The position numbers were made by a program, and so were the translations under genes. A stretch of DNA of 64,000 nucleotides, taken from assembly GCF_001625215.2 (NCBI RefSeq), contig NC_030385.2:3961135-4025134 (forward strand), in the 5' to 3' direction. Shown here piece after piece: positions 37,440 to 49,779 of this stretch. The notes under the pieces are model-generated. The model searched no databases. It had not been told where the DNA came from and saw only the letters and a list, made by a program, of their open reading frames with translations. This DNA comes from Daucus carota subsp. sativus. Lineage: Eukaryota > Streptophyta > Magnoliopsida > Apiales > Apiaceae. How positions within the stretch are numbered: the first letter of the stretch is position 1; every line of letters starts with the position of its first letter.

Positions 37440-38560
37440 AACAATTGTTGTAGTAGTAGGAGTAGAGGGGTGATGGGTTTTTAGGCTTTTGATGAAGTTG
37501 AGGAGGAGGTTCTTGGAGGGATTCTGATTGGAGATGATATTCTTTGGGGTTAGTGGATGGTTAAGAGAAGTTGAGTGATCTTGATGTCGATTTTTAGGAA
37601 GAGGGTTTTTGGGGTTTTTAAGGAAGCTGTGCTTTATTGATGAACTTGAGGAGGAGGTTCTTGGAGGTGTTCTGATAGAAGATGATGTTCTTTGAGGTCT
37701 AATGGATGGTTAAGAGAACTTGATGATCTTGATTTCGATTTTTAGTGGGAGGGTTTTTGGGGGTTTTGAGGAGGCTGTGGTATATTGATGAGGGCTCTTG
37801 TGATTTCTGACTATAGAGCTTGTGTTGTGCCTGAGAGTTTTCGAGGGTTTGAGGAAGATGGTGTGCTGAGGATTCAATGGATGAATGAAGTAAGTGGGGT
37901 GTAATTCTTGATTGTGACTTTAGGTCTAAGAGTTGTTACGGTTTTAGGGAGCAGATGGTATGTGGAGAGTGGAGAAGAGGGATATATGTTGAGGATTAAT
38001 GGATGGTTAAGAGAACTTGAGTGATTTTGATTTTGACTTTTAGTATGATGGTGTTTGAGGTTTCTAGGAAGCTGTGCTATGTTGATCAGGGCTCATGTGA
38101 TTTTTGACTATGCTTGTGCCTGAGAGAGTTTTTGCTTATAGAGCTTCTGCCCGAGAGTTTTCGAGGTGTTGAGGAAGATGATGTACTGAAGATTCAATGG
38201 ATGAATGATGTATCTTGATTGTGACTCTAGGTCTGAGAGTTTTTGAAAGTTTTAGGGAGCAGATGGTATGTTGAGATGATTTGAGTGGTTTTTGAGGTTA
38301 GTGATGGACTTGAGAAGCTGTGTGTCTGGGAGGTGTTTAGAAAGCAGATGCTATATCGAGTGGAGAAGGGAAGTTGTACTAGAGAGTTGATGGGCTAATA
38401 ATGAACAGGAGGAGGAGATTCTTAGGGGTGTTTGTGTTTAGATGGAAGATGATATATATTGAGGATTAATGGATGGTTAAGAGAACTTGAGTGATCTTGA
38501 TTTTGACTTTTGGAGTGTGTTTCAGGTTTATAAGAAGCTGTGCTGATCAGGCCTCATGAG
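37440..38560. repeat. Degenerate tandem repeats downstream of the RING gene
   Basis: Phrases such as GGATGGTTAAGAGAACTTGA (about 37555, 37706, 38008, 38470), GGAGGAGGTTCTTGGAGG (about 37500, 37650) and GAGAGTTTTCGAGG (about 37830, 38152) recur irregularly. Spacings are roughly 150-450 bases, so this is an old, scrambled array of a few hundred-base units. No protein frame is maintained. Confidence 0.65.
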
Positions 38561-38566
38561 TGTGAA

Positions 38567-38950
38567 CAGAGAGAGAGGGAGGGAGGGAGGGGGGGGGGGG
38601 GGGGGGAGCTAGAGAGTGGGAGATAGAGATAGAGAGAGAGGAGGGGGGGGAGGGACAGGAGTAACTAATTTCCTAGGAAACATTGTATGTGAGAGTGTTT
38701 GAGGTTCTTGGGAAACATTGTATCTGATATATTTGAGGTTTTCAGGAAGCAGTGTATGTGAGAGATATGAAGGTGTTTACGAAGCAGATAGATGCTATCA
38801 GCTATCACGAGTGTGAACAGAGAGAGCTAGAGAGGGTGGAAGGGAGAGAGAGAGGGGGGGTGGGAGGGAGAGAGAGAGGGAGGGGGAGAGAGAGAGAGAG
38901 AGAGGGAGATAGAGAGAGAGAGAAGGGGAGGGGGGGGGGGGGGAGGATTT
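38567..38950. repeat. GA- and G-rich microsatellite tracts
   Basis: Two purine tracts (about 38567-38660 and 38818-38945) of GAGA, GGGA and G runs flank a duplicated phrase containing ATCAGGCCTCATGAGTGTGAACAG-like sequence (split across copies). Predicted peptides here are repeat artefacts. Confidence 0.85.
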
Positions 38951-39656
38951 GCATTGATATCTTGACAACCATTGTTTAGTACTTGCTAGGATGCTCTGCA
39001 ATTCTATGAAAGTGCAAAACAATGGTTTCCGGGCTTCTTTAGTTCTTCAAAGAACTAAAGAACCTTCGACTAATGACCCAATATATATAATAGACTCACG
39101 TTCAAATGAAAACCATATTAACTTGAGAATCCATGACAATCATTGTTATGCACTTTTTGTTTGTACTGCTCTGCAGTTTTTTGAAAGTGTGCTACGATGG
39201 TTCTCGGGGGTCCTCCACACGTGACTCTATTATATATATTAAATTATCTGATACATAATTTTATTACTATATGTTGATATTACTGAAAAAAAAATTCAGT
39301 TATGCTGTACAAATTGGTTTTGCTTACATACTTCTACAATCCCTGTGGTATAAAGAACTGACCATTACAAATATAGTATTATGGCACCACGGTATAGTTC
39401 CCTGCCTTAAACATGTCAGTGTTTGAAGTGACTTGATCTTTATAAAGCAGTTACATACACTTTGGTGAGTCTAAGCATGCTGATCTGTACTAGTTGATGT
39501 CTTTAGATGATTGAGAAACAAGGATATACTTTAGTTCCCGAAGGCCTCAAGGACCTGGAGCAACGGTTATCGTCATGAGTGATCAGGCTCGGGGATGCAT
39601 CATCCAATCCTTGGTGAAGTAGACAATAAGGTTTGCTGTGTTGGTATAACTCGACT

Positions 39657-39820
39657 GGGCTAAAGTTGATCCGTGCAAAAAGAAAGGCACAAAAACAATG
39701 GGCTAAAGTTGATCCGTGCAAAAAAAAAGGCACAAAAACAATGGGCTAAAGTTGATCCGTGCAAAAAAAAAAGGCACAAAATGGGCTAAAGTTGATCCGT
39801 GCAAAAAAAAAGGCACAAAA
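39657..39820. repeat. Four tandem copies of a 40-43 bp unit
   Basis: Copies starting at 39657, 39700, 39743 and 39783 each read GGGCTAAAGTTGATCCGTGC followed by an A-run and GGCACAAAA. A decayed fifth piece (CGTGCAAAGCACAAAAA) follows. Confidence 0.9.
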
Positions 39821-40004
39821 AGTATACGTGCAAAGCACAAAAAAGTGTATACAGCAAGTGCAAAAGCACAATAAAATATTCGAGCATACTTTGACAGGCG
39901 GCCTATAAAGTCAAAAAACTGAGGTTGGACATGATTGGCGGTGCCCCATGTGGCTTCCTTGTGTACTGATGTAAAAATACGGCCCCTTAAACTGCGGGCC
40001 TGTC

Positions 40005-40935
40005 CAGCGCACTTGGTTACAAGGTCTGGTGTGATATCTGAAGCTTTCCACGTGTCATGAATTTGAAGCACTGCTGTGCAGAAAAACAAGGCTTGGTGAC
40101 CAGGTACATGTACCCTGTTGGATTAGGGTCTTGTTACACAGCACTTACATGCTTAAGGCAGGTTGTAGCTTACTTGTGTTTCTGTTTACCTTATATGTAA
40201 TCTGAATTTTCTTTATCACTGTTACATGTGCAAGTATGAACTTGAAATCAACTTTATTTTCAGCATAACTGTTTTTTTTTTTTTTTTTTTTTTTTTGGGG
40301 GGGGGGGGGGGTAACTCCGCCTATGTCACTTCACTGACACAGCCGGTCCCAAGCCCGGATAAAGGAGGAGGGTGGGTTATTTCAGGTGACAGAGAAAAAT
40401 AGAAGTTATCAATCAGTCAAGTATCTTAATATTAGTTTCGATGACCCTGCACAAGATAATTAAGGCCTCGATTATGTAACTATTAACTGCATGTTCATTA
40501 CTGTTTATCCTGACTGGTTTCTCCATTTCAGGACTAACATTAAGATCAGAGGTCTCCACTCAGCCCAGACTGGAAGGGCTGCTTTGGCTTTACTCAGAGG
40601 GCTTATCAGGCTGCTGAGGTGATTGCTGCTGTTAACAAGATTAATCGAAGGTATACCTAATTACATACGCACCATAATTATGTTAGCTGTAGTATACCTA
40701 GATCAAGAAATTTCTGAGTTTGCCCAAAAATTAAAGCAGTGGTTTTGTGTGAATTATTAGATCAAGCATGCTCTGTTGATGTCATTGAGCACTGATTTAT
40801 ATGGTGTTTGCACTTACTTTTTTGTGATGGAACTATATTGTTTGTTGGCCATAAAATTGAATAAAATGAGCTCTGATTGATTTTTGATCTTTTCTTCTGA
40901 TTGAACACAGTAATATAGTTCCAGAGTACAGCTTC
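40005..40935 (+). repeat. Duplicated block, copy 1, with exon-like segments
   Basis: It matches 41893-42825 over nearly its full length. It includes an intron-exon-like segment (acceptor before 40532, donor after 40650) reading QRAYQAAEVIAAVNKIN in one frame, and a second (from 40911) reading NIVPEYSFSDARG. The frame from the acceptor hits stops at once, so this looks like a pseudogene fragment. I do not recognise the family. Confidence 0.6.
40270..40375 (+). mobile_element. Poly-T/poly-G run with SINE-like sequence
   Basis: About 23 T and 14 G are followed by a stretch containing GCCGGTCCCAAGCCCGGATA, which resembles a tRNA B box and occurs in plant SINE-like repeats. It is present in only one copy of the surrounding duplication. 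The element type is uncertain. Confidence 0.4.
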
Positions 40936-41892
40936 TCGGATGCTCGTGGCCCATACTTTAGCCCTTGCTCCTGAGCTAGCTATATCACATCAGAAATCAA
41001 AAACGATAAGCTCAAGTAGTGAATAAGCTAAAAAAAAAATTACTTATTTCATTGACGAGGATTCGATTTTATTAGAATTTTATAGAAGAATGTCGTGGCA
41101 CTTTCCTGTTATGGCTGCAATGGCCCGTGATATTCTAACCATCCAAGCTAGTACTGTAGCTTAGAGGCTGCATTTTCTTTTTATGGCAGAGTTTTAACTG
41201 AAAAACAAAGTCGTTTAAACCCACAAGGACCTTCTGGCTGCAGCAAAAAGAGTACAAGATCAGGAATCTACTGATGATGATGAATTGTCGATAGAGCGAA
41301 AATGCTAGAGATTCAACCTAAAAAAGGTAACAGCAACTGTATTGTATTAATTTCCGGTTTACCAGATCATGTAGCAGCGACTAGTTAACTGCAATCATTC
41401 AGGAATCAACCTAAAAATGATAATTTCTTGTTGTTTTTCATTAAAGATTATTTCATCAGATCATGAGTTTATATATGAATGCGTTGCTGAAGTGCTCCTA
41501 GACTGCTGTTGAAATTCTGGTCTGCTTTTAATTTCTGGACTTGTCAAATTCTGGACTGCTGCTGACATATTGAACTGTTGTTAAAATTCTGAAATCTGGA
41601 CTGCAATACTGGATTTTGAATTACTCAAAAGTTTGGACTTGGAAATCTGTCCAACTCGGAAAATCTGGAATCTGTTTAATGTTTTTTCCTTGTGCTATTA
41701 TATTGTAAACTGACTGGAAATGCATTGTTACAGTCTTCCACAGATAGTTCTGACTTTCTGCAATTAAACTGTGTATTTCCATCTTAATGATCACGATACT
41801 TCTACATATATTTGCTGAATTTCTGCTAGTATCTGACTATGCTCATAAATTTAAGCAATAAGTGCAATAAGCACAATAACACTGAGGGCCTT

Positions 41893-42825
41893 TCCGGTAC
41901 TTGGTTACAAGGTCTGGTGTGAAAACTGAAGCTTTTCACGTTTCATAAGTTTGAAGCATTGCTGTGCAGAGAAAACAGGCTTTGGTTACCAGGTATATAT
42001 GTACCTTGTTTGATAAGGGTATTGTTACACAGCAATTACACGTTCAAGGCAGGCCGCAACTTATTTGTGTTTCAGTGTATTCCTTATATGTACTCCACAT
42101 TTTCTTTATGGCCTGTTACATACAAGTATGGACATAAAATCAAGTTTATTTTCAGCGTAACTGTTGTTTTTTTAATAAAAAACAAAATTCAACTTTTTTA
42201 TGTTGGGGCGTGGTGTGGTGGGGGGTTCTTATTTTCTCAAGGTTATGCAAACATGTGACGTAATTGGCAAAGAGCAAGGAAAAAGTTATGGATCAGTCAA
42301 GTCTGTTAATATTAGTTCCAATAAACCTGTACAAGATAATCAAGGCCTTAAATATGTAACTTTTAACTGTGTGTTCATTACTGTATTGGTTTCTCCATTT
42401 CAGGCCTAACATTGTGATCAGAGTTTTCCATTCAGCCCAGACTATAAGGGCTAGCTGCTTTGGCTTAATCAGAGGGCTTATCAGGCTGCTGAGGTTATTG
42501 CTGCTGTTAACAAAATTAATCCAAGGTATATTGCATAGACAATATAATTATGTTAGCTGCACTAACCTAAAATTAAGAAATTGTTTTGTGTAAGTTACTA
42601 GATCAAGCATGCTCCGAGGATGTCATTGAACACTGACTTGCACTGAGTTTGCACTTAATTTCTTACGATGGAACCATAATTGTGTTTTTACATATGTGTG
42701 TAAGCTGATTTGTTTGTTGGCCAAAGAATTGAAAGAAATGAGCTTTGATTGATTTGTGATCTTTGCTTCTGATTGAACAGTAATATAGTTCCAGAACACA
42801 GCTTCTTGGATGCTCGTGGCTTAGG
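41893..42825 (+). repeat. Duplicated block, copy 2
   Basis: The matching exon-like segments are 42404-42525 (QRAYQAAEVIAAVNKINP) and from 42781 (NIVPEHSFLDARG). This copy lacks the poly-T/poly-G insertion found in copy 1. The splice-like borders are conserved in both copies, but in-frame stops argue against a working gene. Confidence 0.6.
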
Positions 42826-43565
42826 AGCATGTGAGTTAAAAAATTTGGAATCTATTTCTTAAGTAAGTTTTCAAGAGTTTGTTCATGGAAGTTCACGGAA
42901 ATATGAATATGTGCAATTTATTTATGGTTGGTGACAACATGTCCATGGTTATTTATTCGGCTGATTATATGCTCCTTGATATCTTTTTGAATGAGTTGTT
43001 GCTCCTGTAATGACACATGAACTTTCGAAGATTTAGTGTTTGTGTTATTATTTTGGGAACACGGAATGAAAGTACACGAGCGTGGTGATTTAGTGTTGTG
43101 TTTGGTTTATCCCGGGATACATGCATAGATAATTATATATATAAATAATATATATTAGATATATGCATATTTATATGTTTAAATATACAAATATTTATAT
43201 ATTGTATATAAAAATATACTTTAAAATATAATATTATCACGTATATCATTATTTATTTTTATATAGTATCACAATAACACCGACACCAGAAGTACATGAC
43301 ACTAAAATGCCCAACATAAAAATACATGAACCCTGAGTAAAATGATTTTGAGTTCAACATTTTATATATATGAAACATGAAAATACATGGTAATCATCAG
43401 TACATGACAAACAATTAGTGAGGTCTATGCAAAACCAAACAAAGTGGAAGAAAATATACTAACATTCTACTACCCTGAACCTGCACCTATCTTCATCTGC
43501 AGTTCCTATAAGACTAGTTCTAAATTATCATGTATGTAACTATGAATTAATCTTTTCTGCACATG

Positions 43566-46500
43566 TCATGAGATCTTCTGTCTTTTGTTAACAGAGGTTC
43601 CAACCCTTTTCTTCATCACAAAGAACCTTGAAACACAGATAATAAACCATGACAGTTTAAGCTTTGATTTCCTTTCACGTTGATTGTTGAAGGTCACTAA
43701 ATTCAGAAATTCTTCCTCATAATGGGAAATAGAGTATGTTGGACTGCAGAGGCCTTGTTCATGAGATCTCATTGGACTTGATTTCCCAATGCAATTAATA
43801 CAGATATTGTATGGTGGACTACCTGCTTGCTCCCACGTATCGAACAACGGAGAATCCCAGCTGATGAATTGATTAGAATTTCCCTTGACTGCTGACTCCA
43901 ATGCTAGAGGAAAGCATTCCATGAGAGAGTTTAAATCGTTATATGTGCTCACCTTTTCCCCCTGACCAAGCGCACGTACTACCAAATTTTTTGCATTCTT
44001 CTGCTAAAAAAAAAAGAAAGAACTCAAATGGTTTAGATTTTACACAGAGAAAAAGGGACAAAAATGTTTGTATTGAACGAAAGACACATGCCTTTTCATT
44101 ATCAGATAGCCTATGAAAAGGAAAGTACTGGTATTCCTTGATTAATCCCTTCACTTGTCGTATAACATCATATACAACACCACACATTTGTTGTGAATTG
44201 GGATCAATGTACATGTAGACCTTGGCTTCATCAATTATGCATGTCTTTGCATGGTCTGTTACTCCCTCCAATGCCTTGGAGTTGAAATTAAGTATCTGAA
44301 CATAAATTACATTTTCTGATTTAATATACATAGAAGCACAACAAAACTGCAATAGGAAAATGCCTGTTTATGTACATACATTAACAGCTATTCAATGTTA
44401 TTAAGTATTAACTAGCACAATTGACAAACACTGAACCCTCGTGCTTGCCCTTTTTGTAGCAAAAAAGAACAGATACTTGTTTCGTCGAATCTTCAGATTG
44501 CCAAGGTTTTATATTATGTTGTTAGTTGTAAGTCCAGTATATTGTTCTTCTTTGAGGTTTGGAGTACGATAGGGACAGTTATTAGCCATATGAAGAGAGG
44601 TAGGAATGAGAGATAGCCTTCTTTCTCATTAATTATCTTATATTCTTCCCCAGCCCAGTTTACCAATTTAGTCTCTTAATTAATTTTTCTCCTATGAAAT
44701 CTTGTAGTCTAAGGCCAGTAATGCAGAATTACCATAGTAGCACACAGACAATATACACTGAGAAGAAGCTGAAATACGATGAAAGAAAATTGCAAATTTA
44801 CCTTGTGGAGTCTCTGTGGATTTGTGTTGAGGAGTACTAGAAGATCCTTTACGGTTTTGACCTCTACATCATTCAGACGTTTTGTTGCGACTTTCCCAAT
44901 ACAGTTAATCCGTGATACTTTATCAGACAACAATGGAATATTTTTCTTTGCATATGCTGAAAACGTTAACAGAATATGAATAAGAAAGTTTACTAGCCTA
45001 GACCTTACAAATACAGCTGAACCGATGCTTATTCAATATGCAACAGTCTCAGCTGAACCTTATCAATATTATGCTTATATTTGCTACATTGTGGATTCAT
45101 TTCTAATCAGCTGCTAATACGTAATCTGGTGGACTACCTACCTTTATTTTTGAGCCAGATGTTGAATCTAAACTCCTTCACAGTGTTTGAGGATTCAGTG
45201 GCATCGGGTAATAAATTCAACCTGTCAACTGCCTTCGATATATGGATTTGTTTGTGTGTGCATAGATGATATATCTCCAACACTTTAGACTAAAAAAGCA
45301 TATGAACATCTGAACTACTTACATGTAGTGCGATTATCTTTAAGATCGAAGGATTCCGTCTCTGCTGGCTCTATTGTAGTTCCTGGAAAGCTATCCACAG
45401 CTCTTGCCCCAAGGCACAACTTTGATATTTTCGTCCAGCATGAACTCTGTGTAAAAGAAAGATCATCGATGCTGCTGATGCCTTCTTTAAGCTTTAGGGT
45501 AGTAGTACCTTGAAATATGGATCTCTTTCCTTCCATTTTAGTAACAATCCTATTATTGAAGTCTTCTAATTTCCCATTGCATCCTTCATGTCCGACACAA
45601 TCACCCCTCAGAGCCAGTATTTCAACCTTCGCTGTAGCTTCAGGTCCAGATTTTACGTCTCCTTTTAGGCCGTCAACTAAGGTTAAGTTGATAGAGATAC
45701 CTCCTTCTCCTTCAATTTTATTGCCTGTGAGGAGAGGGGAACTGACATTTCGCGAGAACATGAGACGCAAGCTTCGTGCCTCAAAAGTATTCACTTGTCT
45801 CCTTAGATTGCTGGATGAAAGTAATATACTACTAATCAGTATTGCACTTTTAAAAACTAATCAAGAAATTTCTTTAGCAACTAACTGATGATACTACCCT
45901 GCAGCATCCCTCTTATTAATAAGAGGTCAAATGTGAAAAACAAGAAATTAAATAAAATACAAGTTCACACCCTGGTATGAGATGCAAGGAATTTTCGTTC
46001 TCCATATCAAGTGACTCTTTTACCTGTATACAAACACACCATGAATGGGATTATTAGGATGCTATTTTGACATATTTAACTTTCATATCTTCAAGTAAAA
46101 AATACTTATAAGTTACTACAGTGTTAATGAAATAGTTAACATATAAATGATTTTAACATATAAACAATATTAACTTATAAGCTACTTATAAGATTACCAA
46201 TTTGGAAAACAAACAGGGCATATGCCTAATCTGGGTTCAAAGTTAAACTTAAACAGGAAAGATGTCAAGTTCCGCGGAGATCACGGTCTGAGACCACACA
46301 CTGCCCCAATCGGTAAATAAACCATTTTTAACACCATAAGTAAAGAATCTGAATAACTAAACAAGAGAGAGTAAAGAATCCGAATATGCAAGCCAAATTC
46401 AGTAACATTGAAATTGCCAAATTGGTACAACAGATAATACCAGATAGATTTATGTTATTTTTTTTTCAAAACGTAGCATGCTGTGAAATTACAGAGAACA

Positions 46501-46801
46501 TGGTGGGAGCCTGTTTGTTTTGTTATAAGTAACTTATAAGTAAAAAAAATAGCGAAAGCTACCAAAAAGACATCCGAAAAAAGTCTGGACTGACAACCTT
46601 ATTAGAAGCTAGATCCTTGATGAGGAAGAGCCTGAGCAGAGCCGATATGTCCAGCCCCTCCCTTGAAAACAACAAAAACAAAGAACATTTAGTAAAGATA
46701 ATCGTCAAGTAGAAATGACAAGGGGAACATTAAGTAGAAAGATAATCTTCATGACTACTACTATTGTCCTTAAGCTGTTCTAACTGTCCAGGAGCTGACA
46801 T
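43566..46801 (-). CDS. CBP60: CBP60 family protein, copy 1 (damaged first exon)
   Basis: Supported exons are 46661-46595, 46023-45971, 45810-45323, 44956-44802, 44295-44092 and 44000-43566, all in phase (about 467 residues). They carry the calmodulin_bind N-terminal and central domains: ARSLRLMFSRN, GEGGISINLTLVDGL, SKLCLGARAVDSFPGT, then TVKDLLVLLNTNPQRLH, DHAKTCIID, and a basic end MKKRVGTSVNKRQKIS. The first exon should lie near 46801-46740 (MSAPGQLEQLKDNSSSHEDY), but an in-frame TAA follows LST and the donor seen in copy 2 is missing. The intron after 44092 starts with GC. CBP60 proteins are nuclear DNA- and calmodulin-binding regulators. It may be a recent pseudogene or may use another start, for example the ATG in the 53-base exon. 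Confidence 0.82.
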
Positions 46802-46841
46802 TCTCAAATTCAACAACTAAATCAATATACTTATACAAAGG

Positions 46842-47600
46842 AGAAGCGAGGGGCGTGTAGGTGGCGCCTCTCACATCGCTCCGTTCTATTTTTCTAATTT
46901 TCTGGAATTTTTGGATAAAAAATATCAAAAATTAGAACTACCATTTTTAGTTTCGGGTATATTAGAAGCAAGTTCCAAAATATCAAAAATTACCTTTTTT
47001 TAGTTTCGGGTATATTAGAAGCAAGTTTCAGAATCTGATTTTGTTTCAGATTATTTATGGAATATAGTAGTTTAAAAATTTTAATCTGATTTTGTTTCAA
47101 ATTAATAAAAAATATCAAAAATTAGAACTATCTTTTTTAGTGGTATATTAGAAGCAAGTTTCGGAATCTGATTTTGTTTCAAATTATTTTTGAAATATAG
47201 TAGTTTGAAAGTTTTAATCTAATTTTGTTTCAGATTATTTAATTATGGGAAAAACAAATTATTTATGGAATATAGTAGTTTTAAAGTTTTAATCTGATTT
47301 TGTTTCTGATTATTTAATTATGGGAAAGAGTAGCACACAAGTCTCTCTGCGCCTATAAATACCTTTATAGATCGTAGGATTTTGGATCATCTAAACACAA
47401 CCTCTTCTCTCTCAATACCACAAACCTACCTCTCTCTCCTGATAGTTCTTTTACTCGATTTTTAGAGGAGAAGCTAGGAGCGTGTAGGTGGCGTCTCTCA
47501 CATCGCTCCGTTCTATTTTTTCAATTTTTTGGAATTCTTGGATGAAAAATATCAAAAATTGAAACCACCTTTTTTAGTTTCGAGTATATTAGAAGCACAA
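46842..47600. repeat. Direct repeats upstream of CBP60 copy 1
   Basis: Two long matching blocks (about 46842-46976 and 47466-47597) share GCGTGTAGGTGGCG and CTCACATCGCTCCGTTCTAT. Between them is a shorter unit, TTTTAATCTGATTTTGTTTC, present four times. A TATAAATA box (47353) lies between the long copies. This could be a small LTR-type (TRIM) element or an array inside a Helitron. Confidence 0.6.
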
Positions 47601-47914
47601 TCAATACAAAAAAAATGGAGGAAGGTGACAATGTAAGAACATGATTACTTTTCAAAAAAATAATAATAAATAAAATTAAGATTCGTCATACTTTAAATTG
47701 TTAATTACATGTATAAATTTATTTTCATTTTTTCACCATGAATTATAGTCTAATTTTGCAATTTTATATATTAGTATTGATATTATTTCAAGATTTTTAC
47801 AATATAAATTTATTTTATCCTACAAATATTAATTTTGAAACATTAATATACTTTTTATAGGCAACCACAAAATTATTTTATTCTACAAATATTAATATTG
47901 AATATTAATATAAT

Positions 47915-47950
47915 TTTATAGGCCGCCGCAACGTGCGGTTTCTCAACTAG
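47915..47950 (+). mobile_element. Helitron-like 3' end
   Basis: The hairpin CCGCAACGTGCGG is followed 12 bases later by CTAG, with T as the next base. This is the Helitron 3' terminus layout (short GC hairpin, CTRR, insertion before T). The matching 5' TC end was not identified, so the element length is unknown. Confidence 0.5.
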
Positions 47951-49779
47951 TTGTTATTAAACTAATTCTGTGATTGAGTCAGTTGTTGCACTTACTATAA
48001 TGACTGAATATTAGTAGTAATGGATATACAGATAGAGTGTTGTTTATATGCACAAAATATGCATTATGAGTAAACAGAAGCGCGTTGTTGTGGAAAATAT
48101 GTAACGCTGCTACTGCAACAAAAATAGATTGCAAACCCACACCCCAAAAAACAGTTGTCAGTGTAGGAGTTTTCCTCCTATCTTGCATTTTTACTTTAAT
48201 TTTCCTTTCTACTTTTTATGAAATGCTCATTATTAAAAATACTTATTTTGCAAAACTTCTAAAATAAGTATTTTTTTTTCCTCTCCGAAAGATATATGAT
48301 ATTCCATATTTTTATTAAATTTTAGACTTAATTGCTAGATCCTTTATCCATGGCACACGAGACTTGATCCCGAAGATATTATTATTATGTAAGAATTTAT
48401 TTATAACCGAAAGATAGTTTTTAATATATTAGTTTGGGGAACTGCTTAATAATTTATGATTTATTATGTATACAAATCATTAATATAATAATAAATTTTT
48501 TAAATTTATTTTAAGAATTATTATTATATATATTTATAAACTCAAATTTCAAACACTAGAATAAATCCATGAGTCAAGTTTCACGTTATAAATCAAACCT
48601 TAACCTTAACTTGTAAATTTATTACACAAATGATACAAATAAGTTGATTTTGATCTATAACTTGGTATTTAGATCTCCTTAGCTGACTAAAATGGGAAAA
48701 TTCAGCAAAAGTTTTTGAACATTTAATCGCATGGATGTCAAGTAAATCGTATAATGAGTAATGACCGTGGTTTGTATAGGTTAAATCAGACCGGTAAAAG
48801 ATCGAAACAAATAATCATTAATGAGTAATGACCATGATTTGTATAGTTTAAATCAAACCCGTAAAAGATCGAAATCGAGGGTTGGATACTGAATCTGGAG
48901 AGATTCTTGCAGTAGTATGGTGTTTCCTAGAAAAGATGAACAAAAAGACAGAAGAGTATAGTAACACAGGATCTGTTAAAACTTAGCATAGAAGCATGGC
49001 ACAGTAACATCAGAGATAGCCAAGTTCCCAGCTACTTCCTTTTGCTGACAAGTGGCTGAGATGATCTTGTGAATATTTGCATATCAAATCGACAATGGCT
49101 TTTTCTTCCCACCGACTCCCTAACAGTGATTATTAGTGAGGCATTGAAGCCTGTGTTCCCCTCAGTGATTAGCAAGGCTAGATCAGTGTACAAGCAGGAT
49201 GACAGGAGAGTAATGGGAAAAAAAGAAGTTGTTCTTGCTTAATTCTACTGTATATACTTAATGTAACACAAAGCAAACCTGTTTTGCGTTATAATCATTA
49301 ATTCAATTTACAAATGAATATGTACAAGAACAAGCCTTGCTGAAAAATAACTTTCTACGAATTCATTGATATCTAGCAGAGGTGAAAACAATTATTTTGT
49401 TTTGTTTTCAGAAGCTGTAATCTACAGACTACTAACTTGGATTTCCGCCATGGCAGATAGCCCAGAACTGGAAATGCCCCGTTACTAACAGCATTACTAT
49501 CTTCCCTTTTGACAGTGTGCTTACTGAACCTAAAGCTGGAAGAGTTTCATCTTTAAACCAGGCTTTGAAAGTTGCATCAAGAGTCTGGAGAAACACCTAC
49601 ATGCTCAACAATATATAAAGAATAAAAATAATGAAGAATTGTTGTCTATATTCTCCTGTACCAATGCTGCGTCAAAACACATTGCTCTCTGAAACTGCAC
49701 ACATAATCATCGGCAGAACCTATGAGACTAGTCATAAACTATTACCAAACTCTGAGTTAATTGTTCCTTTCTGCCCATG
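47951..49779. other. Intergenic region between CBP60 copies 1 and 2
   Basis: AT-rich sequence with one small tandem duplication. The last few hundred bases should be the 3' untranslated region of copy 2. No gene is seen. Confidence 0.5.
48753..48880. repeat. 67-bp tandem duplication
   Basis: Two copies start at 48753 and 48820 with AATGAGTAATGACC(G/A)TG and both run through GTAAAAGATCGAAA with a few differences. Confidence 0.8.

Noticed and set aside
37440-38945. CRISPR-like or satellite array
   Set aside because: Spacing is irregular and units are degenerate; this is a plant nuclear region where a CRISPR array is not expected.
38752-39022. Arginine/glutamate- and proline/serine-rich frames on both strands
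   Set aside because: They translate GA/CT microsatellites and are not genes.
43120-43440. Possible transposon with GTTTGG / CCAAAC ends
   Set aside because: TA-rich core and weak inverted ends (TGTTTGGTTTATCCC and AAACCAAACA), but no target duplication could be read.
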